This document shows, one piece after another, positions 28,068-38,523 of a stretch of DNA of 58,915 nt. Source of the DNA: Candidatus Brockarchaeota archaeon. GTDB lineage: Archaea; Thermoproteota; EX4484-205; JAAOZP01. Position numbers and translations under genes: made by a program. The stretch lies in NCBI GenBank assembly GCA_017601345.1, contig JAFNIT010000006.1, forward strand, positions 1 through 58,915, given 5' to 3'. Under the pieces are notes generated by a model. The model worked only from the letters and a program-made list of their open reading frames with translations, had not been told where the DNA came from and did not search any database. Each line of letters opens with the position of its first letter. Within the stretch, counting starts at the first letter, position 1.

Positions 28068-29117
28068 ATGACCAATCAAGAGGAGAATAAAAAAGACGTG
28101 TTTTCAGCCTTAGAGGGGTTAACTAAGGTTGTTGAACTCAAGACTAACGTAGGCTCAGCATTAGTTACAGAATATGGTGCTAGAATACTTGGAGTGTTTA
28201 TAGGAGAGAGGCCGAATCCCTTTTGGACTGCCAGGAACCCGCAGGAAGTTATTCGCAATAGGGATTGGAACATCGGGGGGAACAGGCTTTGGATATCCCC
28301 GGAGAGAAACTTCTACTATAGAAAACCCGAGAAATTTGAGGAATGGTTTTGCCAATCTGCTTTAGACCCCGGAAACTGGCGCATAATTAGTTGCGGAGAG
28401 AAAAACGTAACTCTGGAAGAGGAAGTTGAACTCAAAGACTTCCTGAACAATATTAGTCTACACATGTTACTTTCAAGGCAAATCTCCGCCTCAGGTACAC
28501 AGCTTAAGAAAAACTTAGTGTACATGAGGCTCTGGGTTAAGGATGCTATTATTGTAAAGGGGGATTTGAAGAATGGAGTTAACCTCTGGGCTTTAACTCA
28601 AATACGGCCCGGAGAGGACAGAGGCGGTACTGCAATAATACCTACGCGTCGAAAAGCTAGGCCCATACATTATTTTAGAGAAATACCTAAGAACAGACTG
28701 AGAACCTCTAAAGACCATGTCTCGTTTAGAATAGATGGTTTAGAGGTTTACAAGCTTGGCATAGCTCCAGAAGATACTTTTCAAGAAGGGTGTTCAATCA
28801 TACTCTATTATGTTGAGCATGGAAGAGAAGTCTTTCTACTGTCGATGAAAACCATGATGGCGCCTACAACTCAAGAGGAGTGTCTGGATGTTGCTAAAGC
28901 AAACCCTTCTGGTCCTAAAGGATGCATACAATCTTATAACTCCGGACCAGACCTGTGTTTTGGCGAAATGGAGTTGCATTTTAAACCAGTAGTAAGGGTT
29001 AAAGACTCTTGGATATCTTATGCTGATTACGAAATAGATATTTTTGCTGGAAGTCGTGGAGAGATCTTAGGGGTTTTGAGGAAAACCATTCCAAAACCAT
29101 TCTTATTTCAGTGTTAA
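28068..29117 (+). CDS. Aldose-epimerase-fold-like / DUF6786-like protein
   Basis: VTEYGARILGVFIGERPNPFWTARNP...WNIGGNRLWISPERNF pattern. Confidence 0.5.
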   Translation: MTNQEENKKDVFSALEGLTKVVELKTNVGSALVTEYGARILGVFIGERPNPFWTARNPQEVIRNRDWNIGGNRLWISPERNFYYRKPEKFEEWFCQSALDPGNWRIISCGEKNVTLEEEVELKDFLNNISLHMLLSRQISASGTQLKKNLVYMRLWVKDAIIVKGDLKNGVNLWALTQIRPGEDRGGTAIIPTRRKARPIHYFREIPKNRLRTSKDHVSFRIDGLEVYKLGIAPEDTFQEGCSIILYYVEHGREVFLLSMKTMMAPTTQEECLDVAKANPSGPKGCIQSYNSGPDLCFGEMELHFKPVVRVKDSWISYADYEIDIFAGSRGEILGVLRKTIPKPFLFQC

Positions 29118-29215
29118 ACTAAAAAAATTGACGCGTGCTTTCAAAAAGTGATCGACGCTTTATCGCGGGAAGGTTTAAAAGAAATTTCAACTCAATGGGA
29201 TAATGTGCCAAAGGT

Positions 29216-30070
29216 TTGAGTAGTGGTAAAGAATTGGAGGAAATATACAGAGTTATGCCGTGGCCCGAAGACCCTTGGAGCAAAGAGGGGAGGTCAAGGT
29301 ATGAAGAGGGTCTTAGAAGATTCGAGAAGCTTACTTCGCATGAGTGGGTGAACTCGATGATCTCAAAAAAAGATTGTATACGTATAATTGATGCTTGCGG
29401 AGGCACAGGCATAGGTGGAATAGCCTTGGCAAAAGCCTTGGTAAAGTATGGGAGAAGTATAGAGCTAACAATAACGGACCTTAGGAAGACAGCTTTGCGA
29501 AAAGCCGTCAAATTCGGCAAGGAAGTCGGGATAAAAGTTAATGTTGAATATATTGATGCGCTCAAAATCCATGAAACCGATAGGGAATACGATATAGGGC
29601 TTCTTTACGGCAACTCTGCACCGCACTTCAATCCTTGGAGACTAATCAGGTTCTTGGCTTCAGCATCAAGCTCAATAATTGAAGATGGTATCTTCATACT
29701 TGATGAAGTGGACAGAATCTACATGTTTCTAGTTCAGGGATACCGGCTTGTGCTTCCTGACGAAGCCTCTAAGGAGAGAGCTGTAATAAGCATGCACAGC
29801 CATTATGACCCGATAACTGGTGAGATTAGGCGTTTAGAGCTCGACCTCGTGAAAAGAAAGAGCGCAGAATTACCATTATACTTCTGGGGACTAGCGGAAT
29901 TAATGTCCATTGCCTGGCTTTTCTTCGAAGATATTGACTTCCTAAGAGACGAGGATAGTAAGGGGGGACAATGTAGGGGACTAATATTGGCACATAAACC
30001 AAGGAAAAGGATTACTCCAAGCGATCTTATCCGTCATCCTAGAGTGTTATCAGAAATTAAGGGTCCTTAG
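29216..30070 (+). CDS. Class I SAM-dependent methyltransferase-like protein
   Basis: IIDACGGTGIGGIALAKAL motif I; ELTITDLRKTALRKA motif II; GIFILDEVDR. Confidence 0.75.
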   Translation: MSSGKELEEIYRVMPWPEDPWSKEGRSRYEEGLRRFEKLTSHEWVNSMISKKDCIRIIDACGGTGIGGIALAKALVKYGRSIELTITDLRKTALRKAVKFGKEVGIKVNVEYIDALKIHETDREYDIGLLYGNSAPHFNPWRLIRFLASASSSIIEDGIFILDEVDRIYMFLVQGYRLVLPDEASKERAVISMHSHYDPITGEIRRLELDLVKRKSAELPLYFWGLAELMSIAWLFFEDIDFLRDEDSKGGQCRGLILAHKPRKRITPSDLIRHPRVLSEIKGP

Positions 30071-30109
30071 GATTAGTGTCTTTAGAGATAGGAATGATTT
30101 TATTTACTG

Positions 30110-30372
30110 TTAGAGTTAGAAAAGGTTGGAAAATTTTAGGAAGAAAAAGAGGAAGGGGTTTAGTGTTTTTACGGTGCGAATAGCGTTGAGAACCTTGTTG
30201 CTGTCGGCCCGACTAGGTTTAGTATTGCAGCCGGCAGCCACATTGCTCCGAAGCCGAGTATCCAGCCTGCTACAATGGGTATAGCATACTCCTCGTACTT
30301 CTTAATACCCACAGTCCTTATTACGACGAACTTTATGATCAAAGCAATCAGCGAAGTCATCCACATGTATGT
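30110..30372. repeat. 263-bp perfect inverted repeat, copy 2 (matches 15452-15714)
   Basis: Manual base-by-base comparison. Confidence 0.95.
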
Positions 30373-32259
30373 GACTGCAACCATAACTACGTATAGTGCA
30401 GGAATGTTTATGAACCATAGGAATGGAATCTTTGTCTTAAGTATGTAAAGAACTATTCCAAGCAGAAAACCTAAACCATAGAGATATAACAGGTTATACT
30501 CGATGGTCAAACCCGTTATTGCAGATCTTCCTTTATGATAGTGGCCTTGTGCAATCCACGGCCACCATCCTAGTAGACGATCGCCCAATTGATTGATTCC
30601 TCCCCTTGTGTTAACGATGAAGTAAGTGTCTAATGGCACGAATATGAATAGCAGTATTATCGCACCTATTAATAAGGCGATTAGAAAGTCTTTTAGCCTT
30701 ATTTTCAACTCATAGGCTATCTTGTAAAGTATCATCATGTTTCCTGCAGACAGTGGAGAGAACAGGACATTCCAATTGTTCACGTTCACAAGGTTCTTGT
30801 TTATGGTGAACCATGCTGGGTCAGTGTTAGGAGTGCTCCAGGTTACTGATTCAGGCGCAGGCCATCCTCTTAAACTAACGCCGGCCAAGTAAGTCGGCTC
30901 CCAGATGTATTCGTAACCAGTAACGAACCACCAGATCTCCGAGTATATTCTTGCGCAAAGTATGTTGAAGAGGAACATCCATAGGGGCACGAGGAGAGCG
31001 ATTAGAGGATCGGCTCCCTCAACCAGCATCAACGCATACCATCCAAATCCGCCTATCAACAATAATGCTGGAATTATTCTCAATGGGAGCTCTCTTTCTT
31101 TCCCCCCTTTCCACAATGATGAAAATACGCTGGCTAATCTCTTTCTCTGGGTGAAGATGCACCATACTGGTATTGCAAGCCCCATGCCGTTTGCGGCGAA
31201 CCATTTGTACGGGAATGGCATTAAATTGCAACCGGCATTTCCATCCCAATTCCATACAAATTCCATGCCTGGCGTGTACGCCATCCAGCCCATGGCCACT
31301 GCTAGTCCCTGGTATATTACGCCGAATACTAGCCAACCGATGATCTGGGTTAACAGTACATCGTTAGGTAGGATAAGTCCTATGGCGACTAATGGTAGGA
31401 AGAAGATAAAAGCCGCATAAGCGCCTGGTATTGCTTGGGCTAAGAAGGGTATGCCTACATTGGTTTCACCCCACCACGCTGCTGCAGGGAACGCTGGCCA
31501 GAGCTCAGTTACTACAGGAGCTATGCCTGTTACCATACCTATTAGAAACATTCCCCAGAACACTTTCGTGGTTGCCAGCTTGAAGTCGAAGATTCTAGAT
31601 TTATTCGTGGTCGGATCAACCTCCCCCGCCTCCTTGAACAGGTGGAGCGAGGGCAACGCCATTGGGAACACTAGCCTCTCCTCCTCTATCCATACCCTGC
31701 CAAATGCGAAAGTTACGAATATGCTTATGAAAGAGTAGAACAAGTATATCAGTCCCCAGTACACTATAGAAGTCATTAAGTATCCCCATGGTACTGCTTG
31801 ACCCGGAGCCCTCCCGTTGAGGAGCATCGTCGCAATATCGAAGCGAACCGGCTCAGGTGGTATTATAGCTGAAGGAACAGCTTTACTCCAGGAGTCTCTT
31901 AAGTCACCTATTCCAAACGCTAGATAGTCGCTAAAAGCTCCATAGATTGGTATGTTTAACGGATTACCGTGAGCTGCGGCATGCATCGCTAGATAGGAAT
32001 GCATCCCAAGGAATGTGAAGACTGAAAATATGAAAACATATTCTTGAGGAGTCAATCTTAGCTTAGGGCTGGCGCGTCCCAAGAGTTCCATTATTATCAC
32101 TATGTATATCATTGGGAGTAGGAAGGTTCCGAAGGTTCCAGGCTTATCTGTGTAAAGACCCAGCACAACCGAGAGGTATGCGAATATTAGTGCCAGAGGG
32201 ATCGAGAAAGCGAGCGATTTTACAGTTAAGCCTGATTTAAGCTCTACTTCTGAAGCCAT
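30169..32259 (-). CDS. OPT-like DUF6784/DUF6785-family membrane transporter, paralog B
   Basis: 696 aa; highly similar along its length to the 13556-15655 product; SD GAGGTGA upstream. Confidence 0.82.
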   Translation of the reverse strand: MASEVELKSGLTVKSLAFSIPLALIFAYLSVVLGLYTDKPGTFGTFLLPMIYIVIIMELLGRASPKLRLTPQEYVFIFSVFTFLGMHSYLAMHAAAHGNPLNIPIYGAFSDYLAFGIGDLRDSWSKAVPSAIIPPEPVRFDIATMLLNGRAPGQAVPWGYLMTSIVYWGLIYLFYSFISIFVTFAFGRVWIEEERLVFPMALPSLHLFKEAGEVDPTTNKSRIFDFKLATTKVFWGMFLIGMVTGIAPVVTELWPAFPAAAWWGETNVGIPFLAQAIPGAYAAFIFFLPLVAIGLILPNDVLLTQIIGWLVFGVIYQGLAVAMGWMAYTPGMEFVWNWDGNAGCNLMPFPYKWFAANGMGLAIPVWCIFTQRKRLASVFSSLWKGGKERELPLRIIPALLLIGGFGWYALMLVEGADPLIALLVPLWMFLFNILCARIYSEIWWFVTGYEYIWEPTYLAGVSLRGWPAPESVTWSTPNTDPAWFTINKNLVNVNNWNVLFSPLSAGNMMILYKIAYELKIRLKDFLIALLIGAIILLFIFVPLDTYFIVNTRGGINQLGDRLLGWWPWIAQGHYHKGRSAITGLTIEYNLLYLYGLGFLLGIVLYILKTKIPFLWFINIPALYVVMVAVTYMWMTSLIALIIKFVVIRTVGIKKYEEYAIPIVAGWILGFGAMWLPAAILNLVGPTATRFSTLFAP

Positions 32260-32554
32260 AAATTATTTCACCTCAGTATATGTTTTAAGCAAAAGTAATA
32301 TTTAAAGGTTCTGGCCTTAAATTCATTTTTTAAAGTATTTATTTTTATTCAAATAACTGGAAAGAGTAATTACGACTAGCTGGTCTAAACAGCTACATAC
32401 TTGCAGTCAGTTGCATGTATTTAGTCTTTATTGATGCTTATTGCTCTAACATAGCTTGTTGGTGTTTCAAAATAGACCTACATTTTGCTCGTCACTTCTT
32501 CAAGCTTTTAAAAAGCTATTTTGAAGCATTAAGTTCTTATTCTGCTTATAGTTT

Positions 32555-33358
32555 GTGTATATTATGAGTTTTGAGGTAAAGAGACTGAGGACTGGCGTTG
32601 AAGGCCTTGACTCGCTTCTTCAAGGAGGAATACCTGAGGGGTTTTTCGTAGCGGTTACTGGAGAACCGGGTTGCGGGAAGACGATATTGTCGATACACTT
32701 TATAAATAAGGGTATTGAGGACGGGGACAAATGCATATACGTTACTACCGAGGAGAGCCGGGAGTCAATAGTCAGACAGGCTTCTCAATTCAATATGGAT
32801 TTCTCTAAAAAGGTTGAAGAAAACAGGTTGATAATAATCGATGCTTTAATGGGTAGAACAGACAAATGGAGTCTTCAAAGCCTGGACATGGAGGCATTAG
32901 TCTCTAAGATAATAGAGGCCAAGAAAGAGCTTGGATACGGAAGGGCTAGAGTTGTTATCGACAGCCTTTCAGCATTCTGGCTTGATAAACCGGCAATGGC
33001 TAGGAGGTACAGCTATTACGTTAAGAAGGTTCTTTCAAAATGGGATTTCACAATACTCGCAGTAAGCCAGTATGCGATAACCACTGCGGAAAGCTTCGGC
33101 TTTGGTGTTGAACACATAGCAGACGGGATAATAAGGTTCAGGAGAATTATCCGTGGAGGCGAGTTGAAAAGGTTCGTAGTGATCGAGAAAATGAGACAGA
33201 CCGACCACAGCAGATACCTTCACGAGATCGATATCAAGCCTGGTGTTGGCCTAGTGGTCTTAGGCAGGGTTGAGAAGAGAGTCGAGGACTATAAGCTACC
33301 TTTTGAAGTAACGAAGAAAATAATTGAGGCTAAGAAGGAGGCTGAGAAAGAACTATGA
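32555..33358 (+). CDS. KaiC-like RecA-superfamily ATPase
   Basis: GVEGLDSLLQGGIPEGFFVAVTGEPGCGKTILSIHF (Walker A); RVVIDSLSAFWL (Walker B). Confidence 0.9.
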   Translation: MYIMSFEVKRLRTGVEGLDSLLQGGIPEGFFVAVTGEPGCGKTILSIHFINKGIEDGDKCIYVTTEESRESIVRQASQFNMDFSKKVEENRLIIIDALMGRTDKWSLQSLDMEALVSKIIEAKKELGYGRARVVIDSLSAFWLDKPAMARRYSYYVKKVLSKWDFTILAVSQYAITTAESFGFGVEHIADGIIRFRRIIRGGELKRFVVIEKMRQTDHSRYLHEIDIKPGVGLVVLGRVEKRVEDYKLPFEVTKKIIEAKKEAEKEL

Positions 33359-34224
33359 ACCCTTGGCTTCCGTCAGAGCATTATGAGAGACCTGAGGTTA
33401 AGAAGGAAATAGCTGATTACTGTAAAAACCGGTGGGTTGCTATCCACTGTGAAGCTGTTGGAGAAAACGGTATGCGTATAATGATCAGGTATGATAGAGG
33501 AAAACCATTGACAATAAACTCAGAATCTGAATTCACGGGGCTGATCAACCGTTACATGAAGTATAGACCAAGGGCATTCTATGCTACAGCTCACATTTAC
33601 TCTAGGTTTAAAATTAGGGAGGATGTTTTAGACAGGAGCAACATAGTCTACTCTTCTCCTGTATGGGATATAGACTCTAAAGATGGAGATTGGAGAAGGG
33701 TGATCAAAAAGGCTCAGGAGATAGTAGGCTTGTTAGATAGTTTTGGAGTGTCCAAATCGGTTTTCGTAAAGTGGAGCGGACGCGGTGCCCATGTCCACAT
33801 AAACCCGTTCTGTTTCAGTGTCGATGTAAGAAGGAAAATAGAACCGATTGACATAGCATATTCAATAACGAACTTCATTACTAATAGGCTTGAGCATACT
33901 GAAGGGGTTATTGTTGAAAGCAGGATAGATATTCAGAGAGTTTTTACTTCACCCTTATCTCTACATAGGGTTCTAGATCGCGTAGCCATATGCCTGTTAC
34001 CTGAGAAACTGGAAGAATTCGACATAGGATGGACAGATCCAAAATCATATGTTCATTTCCCAGACTCTTGGAGACGTTTCTCAGAAAGTGAAGGGGACGA
34101 TTTGGCTGAAAAAGCCTTCACTTCTACAGGCCCATACGTAACTGGAAAGCATTGGAGGAGAAAACATAAGCCACTTGATACCGAGATACTGGAAACAATC
34201 GGGAAATTCGGCAATCAACTCTAA
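33355..34224 (+). CDS. Archaeo-eukaryotic primase (AEP/PriS-like) superfamily protein
   Basis: AEP-like motifs: SSPVWDIDSKD (DxD), GRGAHVHINPF (sxH), SRIDIQRVFTSPLSLHR (hD ... SLH); 4-bp overlap with the KaiC-like gene. Confidence 0.75.
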   Translation: MNPWLPSEHYERPEVKKEIADYCKNRWVAIHCEAVGENGMRIMIRYDRGKPLTINSESEFTGLINRYMKYRPRAFYATAHIYSRFKIREDVLDRSNIVYSSPVWDIDSKDGDWRRVIKKAQEIVGLLDSFGVSKSVFVKWSGRGAHVHINPFCFSVDVRRKIEPIDIAYSITNFITNRLEHTEGVIVESRIDIQRVFTSPLSLHRVLDRVAICLLPEKLEEFDIGWTDPKSYVHFPDSWRRFSESEGDDLAEKAFTSTGPYVTGKHWRRKHKPLDTEILETIGKFGNQL

Positions 34225-34284
34225 ATTTAATTATTGAGATCTTTAAATAATAAACATTAGGGTAAAATTTATTATTGTGGGACA

Positions 34285-35300
34285 ATGACAATAGTTAGGG
34301 TTGACGAAAGTGGAATGGCGACTATTCCCAGAGAAATTGGTGTTAGAGGAACTAGAGCTATAGTCATACCTGCGGGCAGTTTCTTAACGATACCTCTCCC
34401 TCAGTCTCCTCGCGAAGAGGAGGAAACAGCTTTGATTATTGAGTCTCTGAATAAAACGCCTCTCAGTTTTTCTGAGCTTAAGAAAAGGATAGGGTGGAGA
34501 GTAGTGGCCATCTCCAGTTCCGTTTGAATAAACTGAATGGGCTTGTAGAAACCACACCAGAAGGAAGCTACAAGCTTACGGACGATGGGAGGGAAGCGCT
34601 GAGGATAATAGGAACGATGAAGAAAACAAATGGAATACGAAATTCCAGATCGCATACTCCTTTATTGTATTCATAGTTCTGATTTTTCTGAGCCTATACC
34701 TTCTATCTTACGAAGAATGGGCTCTTCCTCCACGTACTTCTCTTGGAACTACTCTGGAAATATTTTGCCCAGGCTTGGATACTACTATCCCCTTATACGT
34801 AAAGCCAAATCAGTCTGTTACACTTACATGTACTGTAAACTACGATTGGGTGTATCCCTCAACAGTATGCGGAGGAACTTAATTCTGATAGAAGAATACC
34901 CTGCTCCTGAAAACACTTTTGAAGTCTATGAATATGATTTTTGACACTACTATTTTGATGTTCATGGCGTGGAATCCTATCATATTTTGAATAAAAGTTA
35001 CTACAATGGCAGTTATTCGCTAGAATGTAATTTACTTAACAAAGGTGAGTATGAGCCCCCTTTACTTGGGGAGGCTTAGGCCGGTCTATTGATAAGCCTG
35101 GTAGTTACCATATTGTCATTTATAATCTGGTCTATCGGAATTTGAGATCAGAGGTAGATTCCAATTCACTGGTAACCGTTTTCAAAAGCCCTATGCAAAA
35201 ATAGGCTAGTAACACTATCCTTGGTAATTATCTATTTCTTTTGGTAATTATCTTTCTTTGTAATATTAACAGTTTATCTCGTATAAAAGCTAAAGAAATA
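34285..35300 (+). pseudogene. Decayed AbrB-like + wHTH + TM/extracellular-domain protein
   Basis: MTIVRVDESGMATIPREIGVRGTRAIVIPAGSF (AbrB-like) and ELKKRIGW, frameshift to SGHLQFRLNKLNGLVETTPEGSYKLTDDGREAL (wHTH), frameshift to FQIAYSFIVFIVLIFLSLYLLSY (TM) with further breaks downstream. Confidence 0.7.
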
Positions 35301-35344
35301 ATTGTTAGCAAGTGATTTCGAATAGTGGTCTAGAGAGCGTAGAC

Positions 35345-35674
35345 TTATTGCCTTTTAAGCTCCATGTTCATCCATTCAAAATAGCTTTTATCTCCAGAAG
35401 CTATCGGCATTGCAATAATTTCTGGAACCTCGTATGGATGATTCTCTCTAATAGTTTTTTCAAGCTCTTCATAGAAGTCTTCTTTGCTCTTGATTATGCA
35501 TAGCCATTCTTCTGCTTCTTCTATTTTCCCCTTCCACCAGTATAGGCTTGATACTGGGCCAACTATCTGAACGCATCCTGTTAACCTCTTCTCCAACAAT
35601 ATTTTAGCAATCCTTAAAGCGTCTTCTTTTTTCTCTACTGTTGTTAAAACCTGTATATATTCTATCTTACTCAT
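35345..35674 (-). CDS. cutA: CutA divalent-cation tolerance protein
   Basis: EKRLTGCVQIVGPVSSLYWWKGKIEEAEEW...HPYEVPEIIAMPI. Confidence 0.95.
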   Translation of the reverse strand: MSKIEYIQVLTTVEKKEDALRIAKILLEKRLTGCVQIVGPVSSLYWWKGKIEEAEEWLCIIKSKEDFYEELEKTIRENHPYEVPEIIAMPIASGDKSYFEWMNMELKRQ

Positions 35675-35799
35675 AGTAGTATCCTAGTTTAGAAGAGGGA
35701 GGATTTATTAATATAGTTTGACTACATCGATTTTTAAGCCACTTAAAAGAGGATTAGAAGCCTAATGTTTTATATGTTCTCTAAAGACATTACGGGATT

Positions 35800-36825
35800 A
35801 TGGATATTAATAGACTCTATATTCCTGACCCGGTTTCAGCCGGAATAATATTGTCGTACAAGTGTAATAGCAAATGTAAACATTGCATGTATGCCTGCTC
35901 CCCCCTATGGAAAGCTGATTGGCTTGCTAAGGAGGATATTAGGCTTATTCTAAAGCAACTGGCTTTAAGGATTAAGCCAAGCCCATATGGCTCTGAAAGT
36001 ATTGGTGTAAATTATGGACTACATTTTACTGGTGGAGAGCCATTTCTAAATTATGATCTTCTTTTAGATGCTGTTAAAACTGCGAATGATCTTGGAATTC
36101 CTTCAACCTTCGTTGAAACTAACTGCTTCTGGTGCGTTGACGATGAGCAAGTCAGTGAAAAGCTCACAGCCTTAAAAAAGGCTGGGTTAAAGGGAATACT
36201 AATCAGTGTAAATCCCTTTATATTAGAGCAGGTTCCTTTCGAAAGGGTTGAGAGAGCAGTCAGGATAAGTGAAAAAGTTTTTGGCAATAATACAATCATA
36301 TATCAAGGAATCTACTATCATCGTTTCAAAAAACTAGGTATAAATGGTACTATTACCCTAGACCAATATTTGAAGATAGATGGGTGGGCATTGCAGTATT
36401 CGGAACTTCTTCCAATGGGAAGAGCCTGCTACAAGCTGAAGCATCTGTTCGTAAAGCACCCTGCTAAAACCTTCTTTAACGAATCTTGCATATCTGAGCT
36501 CACTAGGAACTGGCACGTTCACATAGATAATTATTTCAATTATATGACAGGTTATTGTGGCGGCATATCTCTCGGAGATGCTAGAAATCTGGATGATTTA
36601 GTACGGGAAGGAGTAAGCTTGGATGATAGGCCAATACTACGCGCACTCGTCACAAGCATTGAAAGTCTCTATGAATTTGCAGTAAAGGAATTCAACTATA
36701 GGGAAAATGAAGAAGGATATATTTCTAAATGTCACCTTTGTATAGATATAAGGAGACACATAATACAACAAACCAACGAATTTAAAGAGCTTCAACCGAG
36801 AGAGCTGTATTATAATTTAGAGTGA
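35800..36825 (+). CDS. Radical SAM protein
   Basis: [12 protein letters not shown] (CxxxCxxC) and [15 protein letters not shown]-terminal CHLCIDIR. Confidence 0.88.
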   Translation: MDINRLYIPDPVSAGIILSYKCNSKCKHCMYACSPLWKADWLAKEDIRLILKQLALRIKPSPYGSESIGVNYGLHFTGGEPFLNYDLLLDAVKTANDLGIPSTFVETNCFWCVDDEQVSEKLTALKKAGLKGILISVNPFILEQVPFERVERAVRISEKVFGNNTIIYQGIYYHRFKKLGINGTITLDQYLKIDGWALQYSELLPMGRACYKLKHLFVKHPAKTFFNESCISELTRNWHVHIDNYFNYMTGYCGGISLGDARNLDDLVREGVSLDDRPILRALVTSIESLYEFAVKEFNYRENEEGYISKCHLCIDIRRHIIQQTNEFKELQPRELYYNLE

Positions 36826-37088
36826 AGAGTGAACGGGTAAATTTTAAAAAGGGATTGAAAATCGCCTTTTTTAAAATGAATAATAATAGAATCGTTCCTC
36901 TAGCTAAGAGAAGAAGAGGAATTACTATATTCTGGAGAAGGGCGAGAGGTTTCTCTCTAGGCGAATTAAAGGAGGCTGGTTTGAACATTTATGAAGTCCG
37001 AAAACTCGGCGTTCCTGTAGACCCTAGGAGAAAATCGGTTCACGAAGAGAATATTAAGAAACTTAAAGAACTTCTCAAATCCTCCTGA
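36822..37088 (+). CDS. rpl13e: Ribosomal protein L13e-like (true start may be ATG at 36876)
   Basis: [47 protein letters not shown]. Confidence 0.82.
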   Translation: MKSERVNFKKGLKIAFFKMNNNRIVPLAKRRRGITIFWRRARGFSLGELKEAGLNIYEVRKLGVPVDPRRKSVHEENIKKLKELLKSS

Positions 37089-37104
37089 TCGCCTTAAGCT
37101 ATCT

Positions 37105-37692
37105 CTATGCTCTTACAGATACGAACCTGGAGTTTTTGACATAAAACCTTAATGGGATATCGAGATCTTTCGTAACACCTATTCGAAAGCTTCTGGCAAT
37201 ATTCTCCTCCTTCCGTCCTTCTCTTATCGTGATCTCCGAACTATTTAAGTAAACAGGCTTCTTATGAAGATTCTTATTAATGTCCATGGCTTCAGTAAGC
37301 CTTCCAGGGCCATTCGTCAATTTAAGCAAATCATCAATCTTTCTAAGCTTTTTCATCATTTCTACTCCTCTAATTGGTTCAAGGGCCCTGATTAAAACAC
37401 CCCCGCTTCCATGCGGCTCATGGGCCACAACGTTGAAAAGCCATTTTCCATGGACACCGTATACGAGAGCTCTGCCAACATCGCCATACAGCATCATGGC
37501 TATATCGCCCCTGCTCCTATATGCTCTTGAAGCAGGGTCTGTTTCCCCGTAGTAGGCTTCTGTTTCGACAATGACTCCCGCTAGGATTATTCCCCTTAAA
37601 ACTCTACATAAAACCTTGCCTAAAAGATTCATTGCTACTAGTGCTGGATCCCTTGCATAAAAATCCTGCGGCAGTATCCTCCCCATTCTCAT
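37105..37692 (-). CDS. 3-methyladenine DNA glycosylase (AAG/MPG family)
   Basis: DPALVAMNLLGKVLCR, VETEAYYGETDPASRAYR, YGVHGKWLFNVV, GPGRLTEAMDI. Confidence 0.93.
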   Translation of the reverse strand: MRMGRILPQDFYARDPALVAMNLLGKVLCRVLRGIILAGVIVETEAYYGETDPASRAYRSRGDIAMMLYGDVGRALVYGVHGKWLFNVVAHEPHGSGGVLIRALEPIRGVEMMKKLRKIDDLLKLTNGPGRLTEAMDINKNLHKKPVYLNSSEITIREGRKEENIARSFRIGVTKDLDIPLRFYVKNSRFVSVRA

Positions 37693-37716
37693 AGTTTATG
37701 GCTGTTGACAGCTAGC

Positions 37717-38523
37717 TTATTCGACTTTCTTCTCCAATGGTCTGCGTTTGCTGAAAGTGGTTATATGCTCATAGCCTATCGTCCTTATGTATTCTATCAA
37801 GACATTGTAGGCGTAGTCTATTTCCCCTATGGAATGTGCGTCAGTACCTATTGTAATTGGTATACCCAATTCGCAAGCCCTCTTCAATATTCTAGGAGAA
37901 GGATATATGGAGCTTACGGGTTGTCTTAATCCTCTTGAAGAAACTTCTAGACACAATTTCCTCTCCTTGATAAGCTCTAAAGCCTTCTGCTCGTCTTCAA
38001 AACCATCGGCGGGGGTAAATCCCCATATCTTAACAAGATCCATGTGTCCAACGATATCGAAGAAACCGGTTTCCACAGCCATTCCCACTAGTCTCAAGTA
38101 TTTAGAATAAAGGCTGTCAAAACCATTTTCCCTAACCATCTTCTCCACTAGAGCCCTCTGCCTCGAAGAATCTATGCAAATACTGTCGACGAAATGGACG
38201 CTCCCTATTACAAGATCAAAATCATAGTTTTTCAATATTCTTTCAACTATTTCCTCGTTTCCCGGTATGTAATCAACTTCAACACCGAGCCTAATGGTTA
38301 CCCTATCTCTGTATTTTCCAGAAGCCGCCTTAACTTCTCTAACATAGTCTTCGATCTTAAGCGTGTTTAATGAGTGGGTTTCCGTCGATCCATCGGGGAA
38401 AACAGTTAAGTGGTCAGTGAAAGCAATCTCTTCAAAACCTCTTTGAATAGCAGTCTTGCAATAATCCGTTATGCTGGAACTTCCGTCGCTGAACACCGTA
38501 TGAATATGATAGTTTATTTTCAC
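37717..38523 (-). CDS. PHP-domain histidinol-phosphatase-like metallophosphoesterase
   Basis: NYHIHTVFSDGSSS, AFTDHL, GVEVDY, GTDAHS. Confidence 0.9.
   Translation of the reverse strand: MKINYHIHTVFSDGSSSITDYCKTAIQRGFEEIAFTDHLTVFPDGSTETHSLNTLKIEDYVREVKAASGKYRDRVTIRLGVEVDYIPGNEEIVERILKNYDFDLVIGSVHFVDSICIDSSRQRALVEKMVRENGFDSLYSKYLRLVGMAVETGFFDIVGHMDLVKIWGFTPADGFEDEQKALELIKERKLCLEVSSRGLRQPVSSIYPSPRILKRACELGIPITIGTDAHSIGEIDYAYNVLIEYIRTIGYEHITTFSKRRPLEKKVE

Noticed and set aside
30962-31420. 152-aa + ORF inside transporter B (and the paired 31451-31738 ORF)
   Set aside because: Antisense shadows; the latter resembles the 14077-14364 antisense ORF only because the two sense genes are paralogs.
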